A DNA stretch of 64,000 nt from Gymnothorax reevesii (lineage: Eukaryota > Chordata > Actinopteri > Anguilliformes > Muraenidae): the NCBI GenBank assembly GCA_029721435.1, contig CM056577.1:115628219-115692218 (forward strand), given 5' to 3'. Both the position numbers and the translations under genes were made by a program. Below are positions 12,465 through 23,960 of this stretch, piece after piece. The notes beneath the pieces were generated by a model. That model was not told the origin of the DNA, ran no database searches, and saw nothing but the letters and a program-made list of their open reading frames with translations. Within the stretch, counting starts at the first letter, position 1, and each line of letters begins with the position of its first letter.

Positions 12465-12921
12465 GGCTGCGTTCAGGGCTTGAAAAGGAGGGACTGCCTC
12501 TATCAGCATTACGAGCATTAGAATAGTGCTGATGAAAACCCCCTCTATCAGATTTCTGTCTGTGACACCTGCACTACAGTTACACTCAGCCTGGTTCCAT
12601 TTAACTCAGGAATTTCCTCATGTTTACTTTATTTTTGAAATTCTGAGAACCTGTGAAAACTTCCTGAAAGGGTTACAGTATTTCGATGATGAACGTGTTC
12701 ATTTCCAATGAAGAAAACTGTTTTGCAACAATGTTAAAAGTGTTTGGAATTTGGTGATTACGTTCAATTGCATTTAATTTCAACGCAAATTCATGCAGTT
12801 TATGCATTAGTTGTCCTTTCTAGAAGGCATGCTCTTTTCATTTGAGCATCGTTACTCTTTGTTTTAACTTGTGTTTCACTTCTGAAACAGTGGCTGCGTT
12901 CAGGGCGTGAAAAGGAGGGAC
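12465..12921 (+). repeat. Duplicated segment (copy B) bounded by 30-base direct repeats
   Basis: The copy of 10337-10690 lies between two near-identical direct repeats, GGCTGCGTTCAGGGCTTGAA... at 12465-12494 and GGCTGCGTTCAGGGCGTGAA... at 12892-12921. Direct repeats at both edges suggest an insertion or a recombination product. Copy A lacks them. Confidence 0.75.
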
Positions 12922-15900
12922 CCTCATGCATTATGACAAGATACACAACATATCTTACAAAATATAGTAAGAGAAATGACAGGCAAGAGATTAGACAATT
13001 TCCATTTGGCAGTAGACTCCTAAAGATAAGATCAAAATTGCATCGTTCTCAGAATTTGATGGCACTAGAGATTTAAGTTCTGTGATTGGCTTTATTCGTG
13101 AGGTTCCAGGGGACCCTGCAAGCAGCCAGGACCAGGAATTGATACCCGTGTTCAACACCTGTATAAGTAAAGCCCCACAACAGCCATTCCTGTTAGCTGC
13201 AACAAGGACTTCACATTGGTGGAGCTTTGGTCATTTAATGTTTGGAATTATTGACATTTTCATTGTGAAAAACATTGCTGACGGCGATTTTTTTCAATGC
13301 ACTGTATTTCCTAAAGGAAATGAACAACCCATACCAACCATTATTCAGAATCTTTGAACACAGTATGTACATGGTATTATCGGTAAAAATTAAGATTTTA
13401 ACCTGACCTGTTTTGAGCTTCTTTATGGTGGCAAATAACATCATGTGCAGCTGCTATATTTGTCTGCCAACCAAGCTATTCCAGTTCAAACTGTAGATTA
13501 AGCTGAGATATGGCTTGCTTCCTTTTTTTATGGGATAAGCATTAGAAACCACCTCCCTGCAGTCATTTGATAAAGGTAACAGTAGAGTACAACAGGCAGG
13601 AAATGTAACTGTTTCTGAGAATTTCCACGATTATCCGCATGGTGCCCTGATGGGTCAAAAACTGCAGAGCTGGTGTGACATTCATGATTGACACAATGTT
13701 CTCAAAAGACCAGCTGAACACACACAATTGCCAGGAAACCTTGTTTGAAAAGCTTCCAAGACAGATAGCTGGCTTATTAATTTCATTATCTGCTCTGCAT
13801 GTTATATAAGCAATGATGTAATTTGCTGGCTAATGAGAGAGGTCAACTGGGCAGTGGGCGAAGATTCTGAGCAGGGACTGTTATGCGATTGGCTACATGT
13901 TAATTATGGACTGTAAAGTGATTGGCGGATTGCCCAGAGCATTCGTAGGTGTAAATGACTGTGTATATTGCCTTAGATTTAAGTGGCTACTGTGTGTGGA
14001 GTCTGGTCATCATCCTTGTCTGGAAATTCAGTCAAACAAGTGAAGAGTGGTAATGGGGGATTACATCCTTGTGACAAACTGAGGTGAGTGAATCCTTAAA
14101 GATGCGCTTCTGTCTGTTTGTTGAGGAATAATGCAAACATGCATACAGACTCCAATCAAGGTTCAGTTGTAATATATGTAATACAGGCAGTCTTTGGTCC
14201 TTTAAAAATGAACGTTAATCCTGGAAGCCTCATGCCATTCAGACAGACAGTGGAAAAGCCACACAAGGCAATATTATTTATTTTCCGTGGGAAGGCTGAA
14301 CAAAAACTGTAAATAAACTTAATTGTTTTACGCAATTATCCATAACATTTGATGAATGCAAGAATTATTCTTTTTTCCATGAACATCAGAAATGCTTCAG
14401 AATATATGTCAAACAGAAACATTGAATCAAAATTTGCTGTGAGGATGCGTAGCCAGGAAAATATAAAGGTTTTATCCAAAAATGAATAAAAACACTCACA
14501 TTTTGCTTCACTTTAAACCTAGATGTAGAAAATTTATACAGCAAGCGATAGTAGCTGCGATTGGGAGGTCCAAACAGACTGGTAAACCCGGGATGGCCAT
14601 TTCAGAGAAACAAAGCCTTGAGGCTTTGATTTACACATTATGTCAGTGCAATTGACTGAATATACTGTACTGACCAACTGTAGAAACTCTTGACTGGGCA
14701 AGAGCATTTAAAGAAATTGTGCACCTGAACGCAATTAACGTAAGTTGGGCTGTCCACTCCTGATTTTGGAGATTCACCATCCTGCTGTTTTCACTCAAAC
14801 CAATGGTAAGGATACCTTATTAAAACCTGTAGCTGCTAATTAATAAAAGCAGGTAAAATTAAAACTTAAAAGAAGGCACAGAAGCCAGGCTGGGCAGCCC
14901 TAATACTAAGGACTGTCAATATTAGCTCTGCTATCATTATGTCCAAGAGTGATTGTGAAGTCAGTTTCTTCGACAGCACACGCGTTCTGCCGACAGTTTA
15001 CACTTTAATTTATGGTGTCTGGGTAAAGCGCAAAAAGCATCTGAGTGCTAGGGAAATTGTCGCTTTTTGGCGAAAGTAATTCATGTGAGTAATTTTGATT
15101 TCAGCATGAGTGTTCACAGTAATATTCCTCATCTGAATTCGCAGTTACTAATATCATTGGCTAAAGCCCAGCACAAAGTCTGGTTGAGGTCAGGCAATAT
15201 GAAATGTGAATGCGAGGATGTGACGTATTGGAATGGAATGGTGTGCTGGGATTTCAATATAGCAACCTGTTAGCAAGTTATTTAATTTATAGCAGATTTA
15301 TTATCAACTGCTTCAAATGTCTTGGCTGCGATAGTGACTGAGTGTAAGATGCTTCACATCACACAAAGTGAAACTCTCTCAGTCAGCTTTTTTTTGTAAT
15401 ATATCGCTCTTATTTTCTGCATAAATCGACCATCCAATGAGGAAGAAGAGATTGTTGAGGGGACTTCTAAAATGCGAACACACATCCTGTCTACAACACA
15501 TTGTAACACAGTTTCATTGAAAAATTGCCCAAACTTCTAAAAGGTTGTTTTAGATGACAGAGGTGAATAAACTAAGTTCTTTGGATGTCCTTAAGAATTG
15601 TGAGAATCCGTCAGGTTATTGTGGAGCAAAATTGCAGTTTTTCAGAATTTTGTACATTTTTGGAACTTTGACGTCACAAAAGCAAGTTATCTGATGAAAT
15701 GAATCTGAATAGTTAAGGCAGCTGCTCAACAGTTTGGAATCATTCGTGATTTTTGCAGATTATGTGAAAGAAACTGTTTTGATGGAAAATTATATCCCAA
15801 CACACTAATCCAAACTCTGCTGGGACTTTTTGGAAGGGAAATGATAAAATATGGAGTGGAGAGCTAAACAATGTGATCTCACTGAGCTCTCATGAGAATA

Positions 15901-17539
15901 CCTGGATGGTCATGTTTATCAATGACTCATCATTGGAAAATATTGCAGTATTTAAATATATGCAGTACAAGGAAATCCATTGCAAGTGAGAGCTTGATTA
16001 AGTTAATATCCTAAATGTCCAATATTTTCAGAACATTGATTAAATCTCATTGTGAACACTGATGAAAAAATAGCTGAAGTGGATATTTCCAATGTCATCT
16101 GAAAACTCTTTAGCTTCCTACACATTTCACTTAAGAGCCAGTTTTTCTAGGAATCAGGCAGAAGGCGATATATGATGGATTCAGATTTGCCTAAAATTTT
16201 TGTTGGCAAAAGATGGTTGGTTCACTGGAACTCTGCTAATTATTAGGGGCCAATACTTTGGTTTCTTTTTTAGGGGTACCAGAAGGGCCAAAGATTTTGA
16301 GATGAGAAATGAGAAATGAAAAATTTTCCATATTGAAATACAATTATATTATTACGCCGACAACAGCCCATATTCATTTTCACATATATCAATCTACTGT
16401 GTGTAGGGCTTGCAGTAATCTAAAATTTTTTGTGGACTGTTTAGGACGGGTCCTATAGGGGGCACTGCAAGATATTACTGCTCAAGTGGCCAAAAGTAGT
16501 ATCAGGATCATTTCCAGGCTGCGCCCTCAACATCCCACACTTGGTTTTTGTTGATTATGTAAAGGATGTCCCCTGGTATCATATTATGAATAAACCATCT
16601 TGGACTCTTGAGGGCTTAGCCTGGATTTCGTTCCGAATTGCGGCCAAGCCATTACAGACAGATTAAAGGACTTTTGTGAATATTTGAACACTTGCGAATG
16701 GTGTGATAACCGTTCTGTTCCATGACCTCCTTTTTCTGCCATTTTGGAATCTTCAAACATCTTCTTCACCAGAACAGCAGAACAGATTGCTCTCAAATTT
16801 GATATACAGGTTTAGCTGAAAAAGGGGACACAAAGTTTGAAAAAATGGTGAAGTTTCCATAAAAACTGGAGAAGTTCGCAGTGACCTAATTATATCACGT
16901 GACGTCATCAATTTTAAAATTCTCAAACAGCGACACAAAATACTGTTCTAGGTGTGGATTGACAGCAGAAGATCGAATCTGCAGTACGAAAGTTTTGGCA
17001 GTACGACTTTTTTGTACGACAAACCATTTTGGTGTTATTTCTGTTTAAAATTGAAAAACTGACCCACTTTGGCAGTCAAACTTTTCAAAACACTTGCGAT
17101 GTTGCAGGTAGCATAAGGGTGTCGCCGATAAGACGCATTAGGAATATGCCTTTCTTTCAGTGATTGAAAACTAGGCTCTATATAACTTTTAAATGTATTG
17201 AACAGTTATTAAGTGAATTTAATCAGTGAGATATGGATGTTTTATCATATACTGAGCCAAAAAAGAAACTTCACACTCATAAATTTGTAAATATTTTCTT
17301 GAAAATCTTATGAGTTTTTATTATCACTAGGGGTAAATGCTTTGTCAAAGACATCATGACACACATCAACTCCGACGTGCACAGGTACGTAGCACGTGCG
17401 AGCATACTTTAAGCTAAAACCATGTTTTCTCGTGTTCCTAGTCACGTGACCATATGAGAGATGTGCAACTGAGCTCACGTTAGAGTGAAATCTCAGAAAA
17501 AACAAGATTTTACAGTTAATTATTCGTTGAGTTTCAATG

Positions 17540-17837
17540 CCATGGCTGTCAAACATTCAGCGTGAACGTGCCATTGGCACGCTGAATAAGGAAACATCCG
17601 TCACTGACGTTGCAAGGGTTATGGGATGCAGTCGACGGACTATCCATGATCTTCGGACACTCTCCAACAAACTGGCACCACAGCTGACCGACCTCGTTGG
17701 CTGACCTTGGTGGCCAACGTGTGACGTCAAAAGCAGAAGATCGACAAATTGTCTTACATCATTTGCATAATTGATTTGTCACTGCAACGTCCACTAGGAA
17801 TGAATTGTTTAGAGGTCGTGTGACTGCCCAAACCATA
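17540..17837 (+). pseudogene. Tc1 transposase N-terminus, frameshifted and interrupted
   Basis: Begins ATGCCATGGCTGTCAAAC and encodes the same helix-turn-helix as copy 1 (VARVMGCSRRTIHDLR). The frame is lost about 40 codons in, after the helix-turn-helix, and the remainder is cut at 17837 by the nested element. Non-functional. Confidence 0.7.
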
Positions 17838-19339
17838 CAGTGGGGGAAGTAAGTATTTGAACCCTTGCCGATTTTGCAGGTTTGCCCACGAACAAAGAGC
17901 GCAACGGTCTATAATTTTAATGATAGGTTTATTTTTACAGTGAGTGGCAGAATATCACCAAAAAAAGTGGAATAAGATATTGTTACATTTTAGGAATTTA
18001 TTTGCATATTTTTGGTCAAAAATAAGTATTTGACCCCCTGGACAAACAGCATGTTCATATTTTGTAGAAAAGCCATTATAGTTGTTGACAAGGTTTGTGC
18101 ACATTTTGGCAGGGATGTTGGCCCACTCCTCCCTGCAGACAGCCTCCAAATCATTCAGGTCCTGAGGCTGTTGCCTTGCAACCCGAATTTTAAGCTTTAA
18201 GTGGCTAAGCCACTCCAGACCCTTGATGTACTTCTTCAGCCACTCTTTTGTTGCTTTGGCGGTGTGCTTAGGGTAGTTGTCGTGCTGAAACACCCATCCT
18301 CGATCCATGTTCAGCTCTCTCACCGAGGGAAGGAGCTGTTGGTCCAGAATTCCATGGTATTTGGCCCCGTCCATCCTCCTCTCAATGCAATGGAGTTGTG
18401 CCGTCCCCCTGGCTGAAAAGCACCACTGTACTTGACGGTGGGGATGGTGTTCTTTGGGTTGTATTCTGTGTTCTTTGCCCTCCAAACACCGCAAGTTGAG
18501 TTGGGCCCAAAAAGTTCTATTTTGGTCTCATCTGACCACATCACCTTCTTCCAGGCCTCTTCGGAGTCATCCAGGTGGTCAATGGCGAACTTCAGGAGGG
18601 CCTGTACTTGTGCCTTCTTGAGCAGGGAGACCTTGCGTGCACTGCAGGATTTCAATCCATGACCGCGTAGTGTGTTACCAACTGTTTCTTTTGTAACTGT
18701 GGTCCCAGCTGCCTTCAGTTCATTAACCAGTTCCCCCCTTGTAATTCCTCACCGTTCGCATGATCAGGGACATCTCACGAGGCGAGACCTTGCATGGAGG
18801 CCCAGACCGAGGGAGGTTGGCGGCATTGTGATACTTCTTCCATTTCCTGATAACTGCACCGACAGTTGATCTTTTCTCTCAAAGTTGCTTTCCGATTCTC
18901 TTGTAGCCCATCCCAGCCTTGTGTAGGTCAACAATCTTGTCCCTGATGTCCTTAGACAGCTCTTTGGTCTTGCCCATGGTGGAGATGTTGGAATCTGGTT
19001 GTTTGGGAGGGGACAGATGTCTTTTATACGGGTAATGAGGTGAGGCAGGTGTATTTGATGTAAATAATTAGTCGGGATTGGGGGTGTGTCTTAAAGAAAG
19101 ACTAACTGGCTTGTGGGACCCAGAATACTTGCTGTTTGGTAGGGGATCAAATACTTGTTTTTCCTCATCAGTTATTAATTTTTATAAATTCATATGATGT
19201 GATTTTCTGGAATTTTCTTTGAGATTCTGTCTCTCACTGTTAGAATGTGTATACGATTAAAATTATAGATCGTTGGATTCTTTGTAAGTGGGCAAACCTG
19301 CAAAATCAGCGAGGGGTCAAATACTTATTTCCCCCACTG
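17838..19339 (-). mobile_element. Full-length Tc1/mariner element nested in copy 2
   Basis: A 1502-bp element. The left end CAGTGGGGGAAGTAAGTATT and the right end, reverse complement CAGTGGGGGAAATAAGTATT, are near-perfect inverted repeats. It is flanked by TA on both sides (17836-17837 and 19340-19341). The uninterrupted sequence in copy 1 reads CCATACGTAATCGCC, and here the element sits exactly at that TA, which is duplicated. Confidence 0.95.
17955..18977 (-). pseudogene. Tc1 transposase of the nested element, broken
   Basis: Starts at [20 protein letters not shown] (ATG at 18977) with a normal Tc1 N-terminus. The first catalytic Asp is in [13 protein letters not shown] and the second in [20 protein letters not shown]. 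The region that should hold the third acidic residue (normally SPDLNPIE) is replaced by a short deleted stretch after LEWLSH, so the DDE triad is incomplete. Several frameshifts and a stop separate the blocks. About 330 residues would be usual. Dead copy. Confidence 0.8.
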
Positions 19340-19902
19340 TACGTTATCGCCTGCGCAGTTGTAACTTACCATTTTTACTCTTGGACATTTCCATAGCATT
19401 TCCGGTGGAAATGGTTACATTATGGACATTGTTTTTATGATACACCATCTTTAATGAATACAGAATTAAATAAAATCATTATTTAAAACCTCATTTCTTG
19501 TATGTTCAACTTATCAACCTCCAAACGAGTGTTAAATTTTTATTTTGGCGGAGTACATTTTAATAAAGTCGGTTATTCAACCAGTCTAACTTAAGGAATG
19601 CACACTTTTCTCTAGCATTAGGGCATGCTACATATATAATTGGCTGTCAGTGGATAGCTCTTGCAGCGATATTTGGCTGTTCTATCTCAGCAATTAATTA
19701 AGGCAAAGATTTCCTTTTGGGATTAATGAGTTAAGGAGTAGGATCCACAAATGACAATTCATAAAGATGTGCCAAAGGCTTGCAATTTGTAATAAGACAT
19801 GAATATTGGAGTGTATTTTTAAATGTCCAGTGAGGCTCATGTTTGCCATTGTTTTACCTGCTCCATGTTGTGAGGTCCCAGGGCACCGAACCTACTTTCT
19901 GC

Positions 19903-19904
19903 AG
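19903..19904 (+). other. Probable splice acceptor before the ffar2 coding exon
   Basis: CTACTTTCTGCAG ends at 19904, 31 bases upstream of the ffar2 ATG. A non-coding 5' exon further upstream would fit the FFAR family pattern. Inferred from the motif only. Confidence 0.35.
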
Positions 19905-19935
19905 AATCAGATTCCCATGAGCCTCAGCAGCCACT

Positions 19936-20928
19936 ATGCTGTCCAGCCACGCCCAGCTCGGCCTGTCCATTTCCATCATCTCCTTCACGATTGGCTTGCC
20001 AGCCAACGTCCTAGCCTTCTACACCTTCAGCCAGAAGCTCCGACAAAAGCCCGTCCCCATTGACATACTGCTTCTCAACCTCACCATCTCCGACCTCATC
20101 TTCCTCATCTTTCTCCCCTTCAAGATGAAGGAGGCCGTAGACAACATGGAGTGGAACATGCCCAACTTCCTCTGCCCGCTGACCGGATTCATTTTCTACT
20201 CCACAATCTACAACAGCGCCTTCTTCCTCACAGCGGTCAGCGTGGAGCGCTACCTGGGCGTCGCCTTCCCCATCAAGTACAAACTGAATCGCCGACCCCT
20301 GTACGCCACGGTGGTTAGCGTGTTCTTCTGGACCCTGTCCTCTGTAAGCCTGAGCATAGTCTACATAATTCCATATTACAACCCCACCAACAGCAGCAAC
20401 AGTAGCAGCACTAGCAACAGTAGCGGCCCCGCCCGCTGTTACAACGACTTCACGCCAGCGCAGCTAGCAGTGCTGCTGCCCGTCAGGTTGGCATTGTGCC
20501 TGGTGCTGTTCTGCATCCCCTTCCTCATCTCCTGCTTTTGCTACATCAACTTCATCTGCATCCTCTCCTGCCGGCCCCACATCGGTCGACGCCGGCGCCT
20601 TCGGGCCATTGGCCTGGCCCTGGGGACGCTGCTGGTCTTCGCTCTCTGCTTCGGGCCCTACAACATGTCTCACGTTGTGGGCTTCATCGAGGGGGGGATT
20701 CCAGACTGGCGCGACATCACCCTCCTGTTCAGCATCCTAAATGCCTGCCTGGACCCACTCATCTTCTACTTCTCTTCCTCTGCCGTGAGATGCATGTTCA
20801 ACCGCTGCCTGATAAGACTGCAGGAGAGGCTTTGTGCACTACACTCCCGCAGGCCTTGCTGCTGCCCTCTGCTGGCGCGCTCCAATACTGACCTATACAA
20901 AGATCAAAGCCGCATTCCGGGTCGCTGA
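19936..20928 (+). CDS. ffar2: Free fatty acid receptor 2-like GPCR (GPR43-like)
   Basis: Single-exon class A GPCR of 330 residues, close to human FFAR2 in length and order of motifs: GLPANVLA in TM1 (20-27), ERYLGVAFP (104-112), RRPLY (119-123), LLPVRL in TM5 (180-185), CFGPYNMSH in TM6 (238-246) and DPLIFYFSSS in TM7 (273-282). Carboxylate-binding Arg184 (5.39), Arg259 (7.35) and His246 (6.55) are kept. The His of TM4 (4.56, His140 in human FFAR2) is Ser138 here. ECL2 is long and Asn/Ser-rich (149-164) with three N-glycosylation sequons; Cys80-Cys168 should bridge TM3 and ECL2. The C-tail has a Cys cluster (CCC 308-310) that may be palmitoylated. Start: the ATG at 19936 has A at -3 and matches FFAR2 N-terminal length. 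Family role: Gi/Gq-coupled receptor for short-chain fatty acids. It could equally be called FFAR3-like; fish paralogues are hard to assign by eye. Confidence 0.9.
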   Translation: MLSSHAQLGLSISIISFTIGLPANVLAFYTFSQKLRQKPVPIDILLLNLTISDLIFLIFLPFKMKEAVDNMEWNMPNFLCPLTGFIFYSTIYNSAFFLTAVSVERYLGVAFPIKYKLNRRPLYATVVSVFFWTLSSVSLSIVYIIPYYNPTNSSNSSSTSNSSGPARCYNDFTPAQLAVLLPVRLALCLVLFCIPFLISCFCYINFICILSCRPHIGRRRRLRAIGLALGTLLVFALCFGPYNMSHVVGFIEGGIPDWRDITLLFSILNACLDPLIFYFSSSAVRCMFNRCLIRLQERLCALHSRRPCCCPLLARSNTDLYKDQSRIPGR

Positions 20929-22192
20929 GCGCGATACATGGGCTATGACCACACGACGCACGGACTGTCATTTCTGTATGTTGTGACGCAGCACATACAA
21001 TTGCTATACATGTCCGTTTCCACTAGGTCCTTGTTTTGTCAGTGTCGCAGACTCTAGGTTCAGTTACAGTCAGTCAATTTGTAATTCTCCGCAGTGTATG
21101 CGAACACATTTATTTTTTTACGGGTTTTATGGAGTGATCACCCCCAAAAATTTACCTTTAGAAAAAACACTGAATATTGTACATACATTGGGGGGTGAAA
21201 GGGGCAAGGAATGTGATCTCAATATAAACATCACCGTACTGCAGTTGGCCAGCTTTTTTTTTCCACTTGTCTAGTACAAATGTCCCGGGGATTTTGCTGT
21301 TCCTAAGAAAATATGGAAATATCATGATGTTTACGAAAGCTTTTCACGTTACTAGGCAAAAGATTGAGTGTACCCACATTTTCATAAAATCGGAAATTGC
21401 CATAAAGAAACATTTTTATTTAAAAAAAAATCTGAATCTTAATTTCATCAAAATACATAATAATGCTCATCTTTGAGCACTTTTGAGCATTTCTGGTACA
21501 GCCATCATAAGGGTCTGAATATTCACTTCAGTACAGGCATAAACATTTATCCAGGTGTGCTGCACTTTAAAAATGCTTCTCCAGACCTTTCTGTGTATAA
21601 GTTCAAAACTAGCTAGATTTTAAATGTAGAATTAGTACAATTTGTTGGCTATGGTTGATAAATGCAACATTCAAAGTTGGCCCCTCCTCCCTGGCTCAAC
21701 ATCACCAGAAGCATTTTTAGGTCTGTGATTTGTACAACCGCTGTTCTATGGCTGGTGACAGCTAATCAGACCCTAGCTAGCTAGATTACTAGCTGGCTCG
21801 CCAGCCATCAAGCTAATGAATTAAAAGGAAAGTAATATTGACTTGTAATAAAACATACCATCTTGTAATTAAACAGATGATTAATTGCGAAGTTTTATCA
21901 GTTGTTTGACAATAAGGTTCATAATAAATGTTGATAGCATGATCAACGGTTGCTAACTTGTATTCATTTCTAGTAGACGGTTCGCTGGCTAATCTGCAGT
22001 GTCGGATTCAACAAAGCTAATTCATAATGGGCTGACATAAAGAATCACAGACTTCAAGAACACTGTGCCTTTTGTAGTACATAAACTGACGGGATACCTT
22101 TATATTCTCCCAAGATATTGCTGTTAGTGAGTGCATTAGAGTGTACAGACTGACATGATTCAATCAGGTGAGTATTGTGTGAAAAAGTGGGC

Positions 22193-22214
22193 GGGGGGGG
22201 GGGGGGGGGGGGGG
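22193..22214 (+). repeat. Poly-G run of 22 bases
   Basis: Twenty-two consecutive G residues after GTGGGC. Such a run can form G-quadruplexes and is prone to length error in sequencing. Confidence 0.9.
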
Positions 22215-23451
22215 TCAAACATGATTCTTACTCCTGGACACATCATCACATGTTTCCACCCTATGTCACTGCATTTTTATTGAGTCCTCTCACCCTGTGC
22301 TGCAATTGGCTTGCTGGCTACATGCCTACTACCCAAGGGTTGATGTATCTTGTCATAAACACAGCAAAATAAGAAAATACTGTGGGCAGGGTTTCTGCGG
22401 ATGCAAACACCGCCATATACTTCTTGTGGATCAGGAATGATTGAGAGGGACTATTTTTGATCGAGTCCATGCATTATTTATTTATTTTTTTTAGGAAATT
22501 CCTTCCCAAATTGCTTAAAGAGCTTAGGACATGAAATTCAGCTCCGTGGCATTTTATCAAGTAAGTAACAAAAAATAGCGATTTTTGTGAAAAAAATAAA
22601 ATTATACATATATATTCTACATTTTTTTAGGCAGACTATGGGAATTCTTTTATTCCTTTTAATGTCATATAATACCCTTTTATATTCATAAAATAAAGAG
22701 CTAAGGACATGCACTGAGCTAAAGTTATCATTCTCAAAAAATGAATAGAATTTGTCCATCTGTTTATTTTGTCAAATATAGCCTTTAAGGAATTCCAAGA
22801 CGCTGGACTCAATCCTGTGATGTCGTAAATTGTTGCTTTTTTTACCTTCTCTCCATTTACTTCCTTCTTTGTGCTATTTGAGGTTATTTTCAGAAGTGAA
22901 AAAGCTTATTTTAACTAAAAATAGAGTGCAATAACACAAACTTGTCTGAACTTTAGAGTGGTGCTCTTGATATGACCCATCATAGCAGCATCTCAGGCAA
23001 ACCCGGGAGCTGTATTGAAAATCAGTGAACTGTTGATTAATTCAAAAGAAAATATTGTGTCAAGGCACTAGATCAAATCAGTATACTCTTCCACTCCAGC
23101 AAACTGAATGCTGCGCAGGAGGAAAAAAAAACAAAAAACTAATCTATTCCCATAGCACTGGGTATGTCATTAATGCAGTAGTGTTCACTGATGCACAGCA
23201 ATACTAAGAGTGGCTTGGTGATGTTCAATAACTTCGTACCAATCAGAGAAGCTCAGTGTCATTCACCAAAAACACTGGCCATTCAGTGATTCAGCAACTA
23301 TCAATGCGACTGTGACGTTTAAAGACGATCAGAGCCGTTCATTACATTCAGTGCCGTTTTGTGATTGATACTGATTTTCAACGTTTCCTACGGACGTATT
23401 TACTCATAAATTGTGACATTCACTGTGCTGCTAATTGATGACACACAATAC

Positions 23452-23960
23452 TGTGCAAAACATTTAGGTACATTTAACACAATTCAGTGAGAAGATGCCT
23501 CCAAAAATAATTAAATTGAAGGTTTCCAAACAGTGAAAACCATCCTATGAGGGCCGAATGGTTAGAAATGATCTCAAATCAATATTTAGTGTGACTACTC
23601 TTTGTCTAAAAAATTGAGAGAATTTTTCATACATTTTTGTAGTTTTATAAGATTATTGGCTGTTTGGTTGCTGTAAGCATAGTGGAGAATATGCCACAGA
23701 CTTCTGCAGACTCAGTCTCACTTGTGTCCGTCTCCCCAGGTAATCCCAGACAGCCTTGATGATGTTGAGATCAGCGCTGTCATGGTATATTATTTGTACC
23801 AACTGTATTTGGTGAAATACAAAGTTCGCTTTTTAAATGAACATTTGATGATTCAATTGTGCTTTCTTATCTTCAACACCAATAAGAAGGAAAACAAAAA
23901 TAAAGACCCAGCACAAATTTAAATAAAAATAAGGGTGCCAAAGGTTATTGCAACGTACTG
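23452..23960 (-). mobile_element. Decayed Tc1-like fragment
   Basis: The left part AATACTGTGCAAAACATTTA resembles a Tc1 terminal repeat of the CTGTGCAAAAGTCTTAGG type. Around 23740-23775 CCTTGATGATGTTGAGATCA is the reverse complement of a stretch conserved in Tc1 transposase genes. No intact frame and no clear right end. Confidence 0.45.

Larger units (their letters stand above)
8791..17249. other. 8.5 kb of AT-rich intergenic DNA without genes
   Basis: No frame here resembles a protein I know, and no RNA gene is visible. It contains a duplicated segment pair (10337-10690 and 12465-12921, listed separately) and stretches that look like old unclassified repeats, for example 16440-16930. An overlapping E-box/CRE (CACGTGACGTCA) occurs at 16896-16907 without a nearby gene. 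Confidence 0.5.
17250..19556 (+). mobile_element. Short Tc1-type element (copy 2), split by another Tc1
   Basis: Same family as 7968-8789, in inverse orientation. The left end is ACTGAGCCAAAAAAGAAACT and the right end (reverse complement) is ACTCCGCCAAAATAAAAATT. Without the nested insertion its length is about 805 bp, like copy 1, so both descend from the same deleted form. The transposase N-terminus reads on the + strand from about 17540. Confidence 0.8.

Noticed and set aside
16896..16907. Overlapping E-box and CRE (CACGTGACGTCA)
   Set aside because: No gene or promoter nearby, and it lies in old repeat-like DNA. One such site in 64 kb may be chance.
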